From assembly GCF_027270315.1 (NCBI RefSeq), contig NZ_CP114413.1, forward strand, positions 2,542,001 through 2,606,000: a stretch of 64,000 bases of DNA. The letters run 5' to 3'. How positions within the stretch are numbered: position 1 is the first letter of the stretch; every line of letters begins with the position of its first letter. The position numbers were made by a program, and so were the translations under genes. The notes beneath the pieces are model-generated. The model was not told the origin of the DNA. It was given only the letters and a program-made list of their open reading frames with translations, and did no database searches. This document shows, piece by piece, positions 51,048-59,638 of the stretch. The DNA is from Streptomyces cinnabarinus (GTDB taxonomy: Bacteria; Actinomycetota; Actinomycetes; Streptomycetales; Streptomycetaceae).

Positions 51048-52679
51048 CTATGGCGCGGTGTCCTCCACGAGGACCCGCGCCATCGTGCGTTCGGCGAGCG
51101 CGGTGATCGTCACGAAGGGGTTCACCCCGAGCGACCCGGGCACGAGTGAGCCGTCGGTGACGTACAGCTTCGAATACCCCTTCACCCGGCCGTAGTTGTC
51201 GGTCGCCCGCCCCAGTACGCAGCCGCCCAGCGGGTGGTACGTGAAATCGTCGGCGAAGGCCCGGCTGGGCGAGCCGAACAGGTCGTAGCGGTAGATCGTG
51301 GCGTTGGCCCGGTTGATCCGGTCGAACAGCTTCTTGGCCATGGCCGACGAGACCGCGCTCTGCGCCGGGGTCCAGTTCAGCGCCAGCGAGCCGCCCGACC
51401 AGGAGAAGGACGCCCGTTCCTGGTTCTTGGTGATCGCCAGATAGAGGCTGACCCAGTTCTCCAGGCCGGTCGGCAGCGGGGCGATCTCGGCGAACACCGG
51501 GTTGGCGGTGTTCGCCCAGTCGTCGATGCCCATCACCGGCATCGTCGACTGGTTCACCCCGACCGTGTCCCACAGGTGGTTGGCCCGCCCGAGCATCACA
51601 TTGCCGTTGGTGCCCCAGCCGGTGCCGACGCTGGCGTCGAGGGCGGGCAGCGTGCCCGTCTCCCGCGCCCGCAGCAGGAGTTCGGTGGTGCCGACACTGC
51701 CGCCGCCGAGGAAGAGGTACGTGCAGTTGTACTCCTTGGTCTCGACGACCGCGCCGGTCTCGTCGATGCGCTGGGCGGTGAGCAGGTACGTCCCGTCCCC
51801 GGCCCGGCTGATCGAGGTCACCCGCTCCAGGGTGTGGATCGTGACGTTCCCGGTGCCGAGCGCGGCGGCCAGGTAGGACTTGTCCAGGCTGCGTTTGCCG
51901 TGGTTGTTGCCGTACATCACCTCCCCGGCGAGCGCGGACCGGGTGGCCGTGCCGGCCGCCTCGCGCTGCATATGGCCGAAGTCGTAGACGTTCGGCACGA
52001 AGGTGGTCCTGAGACCGGCGTTGGCGGCGTGCTTGCGGGAGATCCGGGTGTAGCGGTACCACTCGGTGGACTCGAACCAGGCCGGGTCGATGCTGTTGAC
52101 CCCGAGCATGGAGCGGGCCCTCGGGTAGTACGTGCCGTACATCTCGTCCGCGTCGACGGACGGGAACTGCTCCTCGAAGTACGACTTGAGCGGGGTGACC
52201 GCCATGCCCCCGTTGACCAGGGAGCCGCCGCCGACGCCGCGGCCCACGAACACCGAGATGTTCGCGAAGTGCACGCGGTCCAGGACGCCGGGGTAGCGGC
52301 TGATGTCCTTGTTGACGACGTCCAGCCACAGGAAGGTGGCGAGGGGGGCCTCGGTGCGGGTTCGGAACCACATGGAGCGCTGGTCCGGGGCGGTGGTGGG
52401 GCAGAAGACCTTTCCGTCGGGGCCTGCGGTGTTCCAGAGCCGGCCCATCTCGATCACGATCGTACGGATCCCCGCCTGACCGAGGCGGAGGGCGGCGACG
52501 GAACTGCCGTAGCCCGAACCGACCACGATCGCCGGGGCGTTGTCCACGGCGGTCGGCTCTACGGCCGACGCCGACTGGAGACCGATGCGGGTGAGACCGG
52601 ACGCGGCGGCGGTCTGGAGTGCCACCATGCCCAAGATTTGACGTCTCGTCAGCTGACGCTGCATCAGTTGTGCTGTCAT
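51048..52679 (-). CDS. Cholesterol oxidase homologue (GMC oxidoreductase), Tat-exported
   Basis: The protein (543 aa) closely resembles Streptomyces cholesterol oxidases. It has a Tat-like signal (LTRRQILGMVALQTAAASG), the FAD fold IVVGSGYGSSVAALRLGQAG, the MGRLWN and VGRGVGGGSLVNGGMA segments, and all three active-site positions: Glu in VFAEIAPL, His in YHPLGGC and Asn in GVNPFVTI. It should oxidise 3-beta-hydroxysterols outside the cell and form hydrogen peroxide. No P450 or ChoP partner is next to it. The ATG lacks a strong ribosome site. Confidence 0.93.
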   Translation of the reverse strand: MTAQLMQRQLTRRQILGMVALQTAAASGLTRIGLQSASAVEPTAVDNAPAIVVGSGYGSSVAALRLGQAGIRTIVIEMGRLWNTAGPDGKVFCPTTAPDQRSMWFRTRTEAPLATFLWLDVVNKDISRYPGVLDRVHFANISVFVGRGVGGGSLVNGGMAVTPLKSYFEEQFPSVDADEMYGTYYPRARSMLGVNSIDPAWFESTEWYRYTRISRKHAANAGLRTTFVPNVYDFGHMQREAAGTATRSALAGEVMYGNNHGKRSLDKSYLAAALGTGNVTIHTLERVTSISRAGDGTYLLTAQRIDETGAVVETKEYNCTYLFLGGGSVGTTELLLRARETGTLPALDASVGTGWGTNGNVMLGRANHLWDTVGVNQSTMPVMGIDDWANTANPVFAEIAPLPTGLENWVSLYLAITKNQERASFSWSGGSLALNWTPAQSAVSSAMAKKLFDRINRANATIYRYDLFGSPSRAFADDFTYHPLGGCVLGRATDNYGRVKGYSKLYVTDGSLVPGSLGVNPFVTITALAERTMARVLVEDTAP

Positions 52680-52729
52680 GTCCGGAGCATGGGCGGATTA
52701 TTGGCTTCCGCCTAGGCCACGAGCATGCT

Positions 52730-53872
52730 TTAAAGCAGAGTCTTCAACTTCTCCGCCAGCAGATCCCAGCGCCACTTCTCCTCGACCCACTCGCGGCCCC
52801 GCTCCCCCATCCTCCGGCGGAGTTCGGGGTCGCCGAGGAGGGTCGTGACGCGGTCGGCCGTCTGCTCGGGCGAACCGCCTCGCACCACCCAGCCCGTCTC
52901 GCCGTCCAGGACCGCGTCGGGGGCCCCGCCGGAGTCGCCCGCGACCACCGGGAGGCCCGTCGCCGAGGCCTCCAGGTAGACGATGCCGAGGCCCTCCACG
53001 TCCAGGCCCCGTCGGCGGGTGCGGCAGGGCATGGCGAAGACGTCGCCGGCGCCGTAGTGGGCGGGGAGCTCGGACCAGGGGACCGTGCCGGTGAAGCGGA
53101 CCGAGCCGGCGACCCCGGTCGCGTGGGCCAGCCTGCGCAGCTCCTTCTCGTACGGGCCGCCGCCGACGATCAGCAGCACCGCCTCCGGTTCCTTCGCCAG
53201 GATCCGGGGCATGGCGAGGATCAGCGTGTCCTGGCCTTTGCGCGGGACGAGCCGGGAGACGCACACGACCACCGGGCGGTCGGTCAGCCCGAGCCGGGCC
53301 CGGACCTCGGCGCCGCCGGAGCCCGGGTGGAAGGTCTTCTCGTCGACGCCGGGAGGCAGCTGCACCATCCGGGACGCCGCCTCCGGCGACAGCGCGGGCG
53401 CGATCCGCGAGCGGGTGTACTCCCCCAGGTACGTGATCGTGTCCGTCGCGTCCCCGATCCGGCGCAGCAGCTGACGCGAGGCGGGCAGCTGGGCCCAGCC
53501 CGCCTCGTGGCCGTGGGTCGTGGCCACCAGCCGCTCGGCACCGGCCGCCCGCAGCGCCGGTGCCATCAGGCCGAGCGGCGCCGCCGCCCCGAACCACACC
53601 GACGTACAGCCGTGCTCGCGCAGCAGCCCGGCCGCGCGCCGGGTGACCCGCGGGGTCGGCAGCAGCATCGTCGTGGCGTCGCGGACGACGGTGAAGGGCT
53701 GTTCCGCGTCGAAGGCGGCCGTCGCCTCGGCGCCCTCCTCGCCGCGCTTCCAGGTGGAGGCGTAGACGACCAGCCGCTCCGGATCCAGCCGTAGCGCCAT
53801 GTTGTGCAGGAAGGCCTGGATGCCGCCGGGGCGGGGCGGGAAGTCGTTGGTCACGATGAGCGTCTTGTGCAT
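52730..53872 (-). CDS. GT4 glycosyltransferase, PimB-like mannosyltransferase
   Basis: The 380-aa protein is a GT-B glycosyltransferase. The N-terminal TLIVTNDFPPRPGGIQAFLHNMALRL is very close to PimB', which adds the second mannose to phosphatidylinositol mannosides. VVCVSRLVPRKGQDTLILAMP and the nucleotide-sugar EX7E motif (EGLGIVYLEASATGLPV) are present. In Streptomyces it would serve PIM glycolipid synthesis, working with the membrane glycosyltransferase gene that lies divergently. TAGGGT lies 8 nt before the ATG. Confidence 0.9.
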   Translation of the reverse strand: MHKTLIVTNDFPPRPGGIQAFLHNMALRLDPERLVVYASTWKRGEEGAEATAAFDAEQPFTVVRDATTMLLPTPRVTRRAAGLLREHGCTSVWFGAAAPLGLMAPALRAAGAERLVATTHGHEAGWAQLPASRQLLRRIGDATDTITYLGEYTRSRIAPALSPEAASRMVQLPPGVDEKTFHPGSGGAEVRARLGLTDRPVVVCVSRLVPRKGQDTLILAMPRILAKEPEAVLLIVGGGPYEKELRRLAHATGVAGSVRFTGTVPWSELPAHYGAGDVFAMPCRTRRRGLDVEGLGIVYLEASATGLPVVAGDSGGAPDAVLDGETGWVVRGGSPEQTADRVTTLLGDPELRRRMGERGREWVEEKWRWDLLAEKLKTLL

Positions 53873-54003
53873 CGCGGCCGACCCTATCGGAGCCGCCGCG
53901 CGCAGCACGTCACAGCCGCCCCTGGTGGCCGACGCACAGCTTCCCGGGACATCATGTTGCCCCAGCGCCTGTGTCCAGGCGGAAGCGATCGGCAGGGGAC
54001 CAG

Positions 54004-55239
54004 GTGGAGACGACGGGCGCACGGTGGTCCCTGGCGGGCCTGCTCGGGCTCTGGGCCGTGACCAGGGTGGCCCTGCTGCTCTTCGTGTTCAAGGTGTACG
54101 TCTTCCCCGGCCCGGACGTCACCAGCGACGTGTCCGTGATCTACCAGGGCTGGTCCGACGTGCTGCGCACCGGAACGTTCCCGCAGGAGGACGTCACCTG
54201 GCAGTACCCGCCCGCCGCCGCGCTCGCGATCCTCTCCCCCGCGCTGCTGTTCTGGCTCGACTACGCCTCCGCCTTCTTCGTCCTGGCCTTCACCGCCGAC
54301 CTGGCCGTCCTGCTCCTCCTCCACTACGCGGGCCCACGCCCCGGCCGCAGCATGCGCGGCGCCTGGGTGTGGACGGTGGGCGTGCCGCTGCTCGGGCCGA
54401 CCGTGTACGCCCGGTACGACGTGATGGTGACCGCGGTGGCGGTGGCCGCGCTGCTCGCGGGCGCCCGGCACCCCCGGGTGATGGGCGCGCTGACCGCGTT
54501 CGGGGCGCTGGTGAAGGTGTGGCCGGTGCTGCTGCTGGTGGCCGCCCGCCGCCGCTCGGCCTGGGTGTCGGCGGCGGTGACGGCGGCCCTGCTGGCGGGG
54601 GTGTTCGCGCTGGCGATGCCGGGCGCGTTCGCGTTCCTGACCTTCCAGCGGGACCGCGGCACCGAGGTGGAGTCGCTGGGCGCCCTGGTCTTCCATGTGG
54701 CCCGGCACTTCGGCTGGAACGGACAGGTGCTGCTGAACTACGGCTCGGTGGAGTTCCTCGGCCCGTACGTGGACATGGTCAGCAATGCCGCGCTGATGCT
54801 GACCGGGCTGGCCTTCGGCTGGCTGCTGCTGTGGCGGCTGCGGGCCAGGCGGTTCCTGTCGCACACGCTCGCCGACGCGGCGTTCGTGGCGGTGCTGATG
54901 TTCACCACGACCAGCCGGGTGATCAGCCCGCAGTACCTGGTGTGGCTGATCGGCCTGGCGGCGGTCTGCTCGTGCTTCCGGGGCAGCCGGATGGGATGGC
55001 CGGTCGCTCTGGTGCTGGCGGCCTCGCTGGTGACGGTGCTGGAGTTCCCGGTCTGGTTCGCGCACGTGGTGGCCAGCGACGGCCTCGGGATCACCCTGCT
55101 CTTCCTGCGCAACGGCCTGCTGGTGCTCGCCACGCTCCTCGCCGCCCGCGTCCTGTGGCGCGGCACGGTCTCCGCCGCCGCCCCCGCCCCGCTGCCCGCT
55201 CAGGCCGCCCGCACCAGGGAGACCCCGCTGCCCTCCTGA
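54004..55239 (+). CDS. GT87-family integral membrane glycosyltransferase
   Basis: The protein (411 aa from GTG 54004) has about ten hydrophobic segments and an acidic first loop (DVSVIYQGWSDVL...DVTWQYPPAAA), typical of polyprenol-phosphate-mannose-dependent GT-C enzymes of family GT87. Its divergent neighbour is PimB-like, which suggests later steps of mannosylation outside the membrane. GTG 54004 has AGGGG upstream; GTG 53971 would add 11 residues. Its 3' end overlaps the convergent MATE gene by 40 bp. Confidence 0.87.
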   Translation: METTGARWSLAGLLGLWAVTRVALLLFVFKVYVFPGPDVTSDVSVIYQGWSDVLRTGTFPQEDVTWQYPPAAALAILSPALLFWLDYASAFFVLAFTADLAVLLLLHYAGPRPGRSMRGAWVWTVGVPLLGPTVYARYDVMVTAVAVAALLAGARHPRVMGALTAFGALVKVWPVLLLVAARRRSAWVSAAVTAALLAGVFALAMPGAFAFLTFQRDRGTEVESLGALVFHVARHFGWNGQVLLNYGSVEFLGPYVDMVSNAALMLTGLAFGWLLLWRLRARRFLSHTLADAAFVAVLMFTTTSRVISPQYLVWLIGLAAVCSCFRGSRMGWPVALVLAASLVTVLEFPVWFAHVVASDGLGITLLFLRNGLLVLATLLAARVLWRGTVSAAAPAPLPAQAARTRETPLPS

Positions 55240-56498
55240 CGCGCGGCCCGCCACCCCAGCAGCCCGCACTGGAGCGCCATGGCGAGCGCCAGCGCCAGAC
55301 ACACCCCCGGCAGCCCGAGCCCGGACAGCGCGTACGCCAGCGGCAGTTGTACGGCCGTCCCCAGCAGCGTCACGCGCAGCAGCAGCGGTGCCCCGCCGCT
55401 GCCCTCGAAGACCCCGCCGAGCGCGATGAAGCAGGCCATGAGCACCAGATAGGGCCCGACGGAGCGCAGGAAGAGCACGCCCTGGTGGGCGACCTCGGGG
55501 CCGGCGCCGAACGCCGCCATGACCCAGGGCGCGCTCACCGCGAGCAGCACGGCCGCCGTGAGCCCCGCCGTCCCGGACACCAGCACCGCCTGCCGCCCGA
55601 TCGCCCGCCGCTCATCGTGCCCGGCGCCCCGGGTGTGCGCGGTGTGGATGGCGGCGGCCTGGCGTACCGCGTAGAAGGCCATGGTGGCGACGTAGAGGAC
55701 CTTGTAGGCGATCGAGTACGCGGCCACCGCGGTCACGCCGAGCCGGGCCACGATGGCCACCAGCGCCAGTGCGCCCGTCTGCCGGACGGTGAAGTCGGCG
55801 GCCATGGGCAGGCCGGTGGCGAGCGTGCGGCGGGGCGAGAAGGGGGCGGGGAAGCGGGCCGCCTCGCGGAGCAGGGCGTTGCGGCGCAGGGCGAGGAGTC
55901 CGGCGCCGAGGGCCACGCAGCGGCACAGGACGGTGGTGGCGGCGGCGCCCTGGACGCCGTAGAGGTGGATGGCGAAGGGGTCCGCGACGAGGATCAGGCC
56001 GTTGGCGAGGAGGGCCAGGCGCATCGGGGTGCGGGTGTCCCCCGCGCCCTTGAGGATGCCGTCGAGCAGGGTCTGGGCGAAGAAGACGGCGATGCCGGGC
56101 AGGGCGATCGCGAAGTAGGCGGTGGCCAGGGGGACCGCCGGGCCGTCGCCGCCGAGGACCACGCGGGCCAGTGGCTCGCGCAGCAGCAGACCGAGGGCGA
56201 TGACGACCGGTGTCACCAGCGCGTAGAGCGCCCAGCCGCCGCGCACGGCCGCCCGTACGGCCGCCGGGTTCCCGGCGCCCCGGGCGTGCGCGACCAGCAC
56301 GGTCGTACCGGAGCCGAAGACCAGCGCGATGCCCAGCAGGACGTTCTCGGTGGTGGTGGCGACGGCCACGGCGGCGACGGCCGGACCGCCGAGCCGGGAG
56401 ACCCAGACGGTGTTGATGATCCCGGCGGCGACCGAGGCCAGGAGCGAGAAGTAGACGGGATGGGCGAGCGAGATCAGTTGTCTGCGGTGAGCGTTCAT
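55200..56498 (-). CDS. MATE-family efflux transporter
   Basis: The protein (432 aa) has twelve predicted membrane segments in two homologous halves, starting ISLAHPVYFSLLASVAAGIINTVWVSRLG. The MATE signature GxxxxPxAxxFxxxQ occurs around LATGLPMAADFTVRQTGALA. It exports cationic or amphipathic compounds by Na+ or H+ exchange. The ATG at 56498 follows GGGGG; ATG 56522 lies inside the operator and is less likely. A PadR regulator is divergent across a 33-bp palindrome, so this exporter is probably induced by its substrate. Confidence 0.9.
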   Translation of the reverse strand: MNAHRRQLISLAHPVYFSLLASVAAGIINTVWVSRLGGPAVAAVAVATTTENVLLGIALVFGSGTTVLVAHARGAGNPAAVRAAVRGGWALYALVTPVVIALGLLLREPLARVVLGGDGPAVPLATAYFAIALPGIAVFFAQTLLDGILKGAGDTRTPMRLALLANGLILVADPFAIHLYGVQGAAATTVLCRCVALGAGLLALRRNALLREAARFPAPFSPRRTLATGLPMAADFTVRQTGALALVAIVARLGVTAVAAYSIAYKVLYVATMAFYAVRQAAAIHTAHTRGAGHDERRAIGRQAVLVSGTAGLTAAVLLAVSAPWVMAAFGAGPEVAHQGVLFLRSVGPYLVLMACFIALGGVFEGSGGAPLLLRVTLLGTAVQLPLAYALSGLGLPGVCLALALAMALQCGLLGWRAARQEGSGVSLVRAA

Positions 56499-56520
56499 GA
56501 GTCCCCCGGTGTCCCTCTCC

Positions 56521-56553
56521 ATCCGAGCTACCTCGATTCGAGGTAGCTCGGAT
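56521..56553. promoter_or_regulatory. Perfect 33-bp palindrome between the MATE and padR genes
   Basis: ATCCGAGCTACCTCGA and its exact complement flank one T. A third half-like GAGGTAGC follows at about 56555-56562 in direct orientation. It is the evident PadR operator and covers both divergent promoters. Confidence 0.85.
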
Positions 56554-56593
56554 AGAGGTAGCATGGCGGGCACGACACCCGCAAGGAGGAACG

Positions 56594-57139
56594 GTGCTGG
56601 AGCTGTCGATCCTGGGCTTCCTGGCCGAAGAGCCGTTGCACGGCTATGAGTTGAAGGAGCGCATCAAGGCGCTCAGCGGCCATGTCCGGCCGGTCAGCGA
56701 CGGGGCGCTCTACCCCGCGATCACCCGGCTCACCCGGGCCGGCCTGCTCGACCAGCACACCGAGCCGGGCGCGAGCGCCGCCCCCCGCCGGATCCTGTCA
56801 CTGACCGAGGAGGGCCACGCCGACCTGCTGGAACGCCTGCGCCGGCCGAAGCAGGCCGAGATCACCGACCAGGTCCGCTTCAACACCGTGCTCGCCTTCC
56901 TGCGGCACCTGCCCGAACCGCGCGAACAGGCCGCCGTGCTCCGCCGCCGCCTGGAGTTCCTGGACGCGCCGTCGAGCTTCTTCTACCGGGAGGGCGAGCC
57001 GGTGCGGGCGGAGCAGGCCGGCGATCTGTTCCGGCAGGGCATGCTGCGGGTGGCGCGGGCCACCGGGACGGCGGAGCGGGCGTGGCTGGCCGAGGCGATC
57101 GAGCTGCTGGACCCGGCGGGCGAGGGTCAGGCGAACTGA
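56594..57139 (+). CDS. PadR-family transcriptional regulator
   Basis: The protein (181 aa) has the PadR winged helix: LELSILGFLAEEPLHGYELKERIKAL, then SDGALYPAITRLTRAGLLDQHTE and RRILSLTEEG. A C-terminal helical dimerisation domain with WLAEAIELL completes it. The GTG has AAGGAGG upstream. It should repress itself and the MATE exporter through the palindrome at 56521-56553. Its 3' end overlaps the next gene by 13 bp. Confidence 0.94.
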   Translation: MLELSILGFLAEEPLHGYELKERIKALSGHVRPVSDGALYPAITRLTRAGLLDQHTEPGASAAPRRILSLTEEGHADLLERLRRPKQAEITDQVRFNTVLAFLRHLPEPREQAAVLRRRLEFLDAPSSFFYREGEPVRAEQAGDLFRQGMLRVARATGTAERAWLAEAIELLDPAGEGQAN

Positions 57140-58311
57140 CCCCGCAGATACTCCCGCCACTGCGCGGTGAAGTCCTCCACAGTCGTGTCGAGCACCTTCT
57201 CCATCGCCTCCTCGACCGCGCCCGGCCGCTTCTCGTGGGCGCCGACGGCCCGGTAGAACTCGCCGAGCCGCACCTCGCCCCAGCGGTCCGCGATCATCCG
57301 GCAGGCCATCCAGCCGCTCTCGTACGCCTGCGCGAGCCCGGCCGAGTCCCCGGTGAACCCGAAGTCCTCGTCGGTGGGCAGCCCCGCCGGGATCTCCCCC
57401 TCGGTCACCGCCCGCCACAGCTCGGGCGCGGCATCGGAGGGCGTACGGCCCGAGCCGAGGTAACCGACCCAGTCGGCGTACCCCTCGGAGAGCCACAGCG
57501 GGGTGGCGGCACTGGTGTGGGCGCGGGTGGCGACATGGGTCGTCTCATGGGTGAGCACGACCTGCTTGCCGCTCTGGCCGAGGACGCCGTACGCGACCGG
57601 GTTGAGGATGATCCGGTCCGCGGGCGCGGGGGCGCCGGTCTCGCCGGTGGTCACGGCCGCGATCCCGCGGTACGAGGAGGCGGGCGAGCCGAGCAGCCCG
57701 GCCATGCCCTCCAGCGACTCCGGTACGAGGATGACGGTGCCGCGCGGCCACTCGGTGCCCCAGGCCCGGGTCACCGCGGGCACCGCGCGGTCGGCGAGCT
57801 CGGCGAAGGTGCGGAGCCGGCCGGCGGGCTGACCGACGCCGAGCACGATGCCGCGCTCGCCGCGGACGACCTCCACCCGGCCCTGGTCCCACAGTTGCTC
57901 GGGCGCCTTCTCGGCGGGCCGCTCGGACTCGACGTACCACTCACCGGCGGCGTCCAGGCTGAGCCGCACGGTGCGGCCCGCGGTGACCGGCGCACGGTCG
58001 TGGCCCTTGATGCGGTAACTCAGTTCGACGTCGGCGGTGGCGCTGTCACCCGCCCGTCTGACCCCGGTCACGCGATACGACCACTCGGCGAACGGCACCG
58101 CGTTGAGCTCGTCGTACCCGCTCTGGACGCCCGTCCGCACGAAGGCCGACTCGTCGTGCTCGACGATCGCCTCCGCCCGCCGGTCGAGCACCCGCTGCAC
58201 GGAGTCACGGGCCGCGTCGGTGGCGGGCCGCCCGCCGCACGCGACGAGCGAGACCAGCAGCAGACACACCGCCACCACCCCGGACCCGGACGCCCGCCGT
58301 CGACCAGCCAT
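57127..58311 (-). CDS. Lipoprotein with HETTH zinc-metalloprotease motif
   Basis: The protein (394 aa) has a lipoprotein signal with Cys25 in LVSLVACGG. A central SnoaL/NTF2-like part (residues about 30-130) is followed by a gluzincin-type domain: HETTH at 255-259 with a likely third ligand Glu276 in SEGYADW. This fits the peptidase MA/M1-like superfamily. It is anchored outside the membrane. TACGAT lies 6 nt before the ATG (leaderless). The substrate is unknown. Confidence 0.85.
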   Translation of the reverse strand: MAGRRRASGSGVVAVCLLLVSLVACGGRPATDAARDSVQRVLDRRAEAIVEHDESAFVRTGVQSGYDELNAVPFAEWSYRVTGVRRAGDSATADVELSYRIKGHDRAPVTAGRTVRLSLDAAGEWYVESERPAEKAPEQLWDQGRVEVVRGERGIVLGVGQPAGRLRTFAELADRAVPAVTRAWGTEWPRGTVILVPESLEGMAGLLGSPASSYRGIAAVTTGETGAPAPADRIILNPVAYGVLGQSGKQVVLTHETTHVATRAHTSAATPLWLSEGYADWVGYLGSGRTPSDAAPELWRAVTEGEIPAGLPTDEDFGFTGDSAGLAQAYESGWMACRMIADRWGEVRLGEFYRAVGAHEKRPGAVEEAMEKVLDTTVEDFTAQWREYLRGQFA

Positions 58312-58405
58312 GCCGCGATCGTACGGCGATCAGCCCGCCGAGGTCAGACCCCGTCAGCGGCGGGATCCACCGGCCACCGTCCGGCCACCGGTGCCGTCGG
58401 CCCCG

Positions 58406-59419
58406 TCACACCCGCGTGACGGTCGCCCCCGGCATCATCCCCACCGGGTCGTAGCGGACCGGGGCTCCGGGATAAGGGGCGTGGATCACCTGGCCGTTGC
58501 CCATGTACATCCCGACGTGGCTGGCGTCGGAGCGGTAGGTGACCAGGTCGCCGGGGCGGGCCTGGGAGAGGGGGACCTGGCGGCCGGCGAAGCGCTGGCC
58601 CTGGGAGGTACGCGGGAGGGCGACACCGGCCTGCGCGTACGACCACTGCATCAGGCCCGAACAGTCGAAGCCGCCGGGGCCGTTGGCGCCCCAGACGTAG
58701 GGCTTGCCGAGGGCGGAGCGGGCGGCGGCCATCGCGGCGGCGGCACGGCCCGAGGCGGGGACGCCGCTGCCCAGGTCGGGCATGCCGGAGCGGCCCGAGC
58801 GGGAGGCCCGGTCGTAGGCGGCGCGTTCGTCGGCGGGCAGCGAGTTGAGCAGTTCCCGGGCCTTGGCGAGCTTGCTCTCCACCGTCCGCTTGTGCGCCGC
58901 GACCGCCTTGCGGCTCTTCTCCAGCTCACCGAGTTTGCGGGTGGCCTCGGCGCGTTCCTGGGAGAGTTCGCGCATCGCGCCCTGGAGGTCCTTCAGCTCG
59001 CCCGCCTGACGGGCCGTGATCCGGTCCAGCACGGAGGCCTTGTCGAGGTAGTCGTCCGGATCGTCGGAGAACAGCAGGGCGAGGGAGGGATCGAGCCCGC
59101 CGGAGCGGTACTGCGCCCCGGCCAGCGAACCGAGCTTCTCCCGCATGGAGTTGATGCGCTCCTGCTGCCGGGCGATCCGATCCTGCGCGGTACCGACCTG
59201 CCCGCGCAGCGAGTCGGCGCGCTCATCGGCCTTGTTGTAGGCCTCGGTGGCCTTCTCGGCCTCCTCGTAGAGGCGGTCCACCTCGGCCCGGGTGTCCTCG
59301 TGCGGCACGGCCGAGGCCGGTACGGCCCCGAAGGCCGCGGCGGCGGCTGTCAGGACGCAGAGCGCGGCGCTCGCGCCCCGGTCGAACCCGGACGGTACAA
59401 GGCGACGATGAGACCCCAC
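58406..59419 (-). CDS. NlpC/P60 peptidoglycan endopeptidase (first of two)
   Basis: The protein (337 aa) has a Sec signal (SAALCVLTAAAAAFGAVPASA), a long coiled-coil region (about residues 45-210) and a C-terminal NlpC/P60 domain. The catalytic Cys is in FDCSGLMQWSYAQAG and the His residues are in SHVGMYMG and VIHAPYPG. Such enzymes cut the stem peptide of peptidoglycan, with the coiled coil acting as autoinhibitory or targeting arm. GTG 59419 is preferred, with GGAAGGGG upstream. It is a paralogue of the next gene, 219 bp away. Confidence 0.9.
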   Translation of the reverse strand: MGSHRRLVPSGFDRGASAALCVLTAAAAAFGAVPASAVPHEDTRAEVDRLYEEAEKATEAYNKADERADSLRGQVGTAQDRIARQQERINSMREKLGSLAGAQYRSGGLDPSLALLFSDDPDDYLDKASVLDRITARQAGELKDLQGAMRELSQERAEATRKLGELEKSRKAVAAHKRTVESKLAKARELLNSLPADERAAYDRASRSGRSGMPDLGSGVPASGRAAAAMAAARSALGKPYVWGANGPGGFDCSGLMQWSYAQAGVALPRTSQGQRFAGRQVPLSQARPGDLVTYRSDASHVGMYMGNGQVIHAPYPGAPVRYDPVGMMPGATVTRV

Positions 59420-59537
59420 GAGAAGCCGCACCCCTTCCGCTGGCGGACAAGGACCGTTCCCCGGCGAGGGGGAAACGCGGCAGACAGTAACCCCGCGCCG
59501 GGTCGCCGACCAACGACCGTCGTGGGCACGCACAGTG

Positions 59538-59573
59538 ACGCCCCGCCTATGACGCAGGTCATGGGCGGGGCGT
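59538..59573 (-). terminator. Hairpin terminator between the two NlpC/P60 genes
   Basis: A 16-bp stem with one G-T pair (ACGCCCCGCC plus ATGAC blocks) closes the loop GCAG. It lies 66 bp after the stop of the upstream hydrolase gene. Confidence 0.8.
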
Positions 59574-59638
59574 GGGGTCAGTTCACGTCGGTGTGATTCG
59601 CCCGATTGGGCGGCACGGTGTCGTGATCTTGAGGCTGA

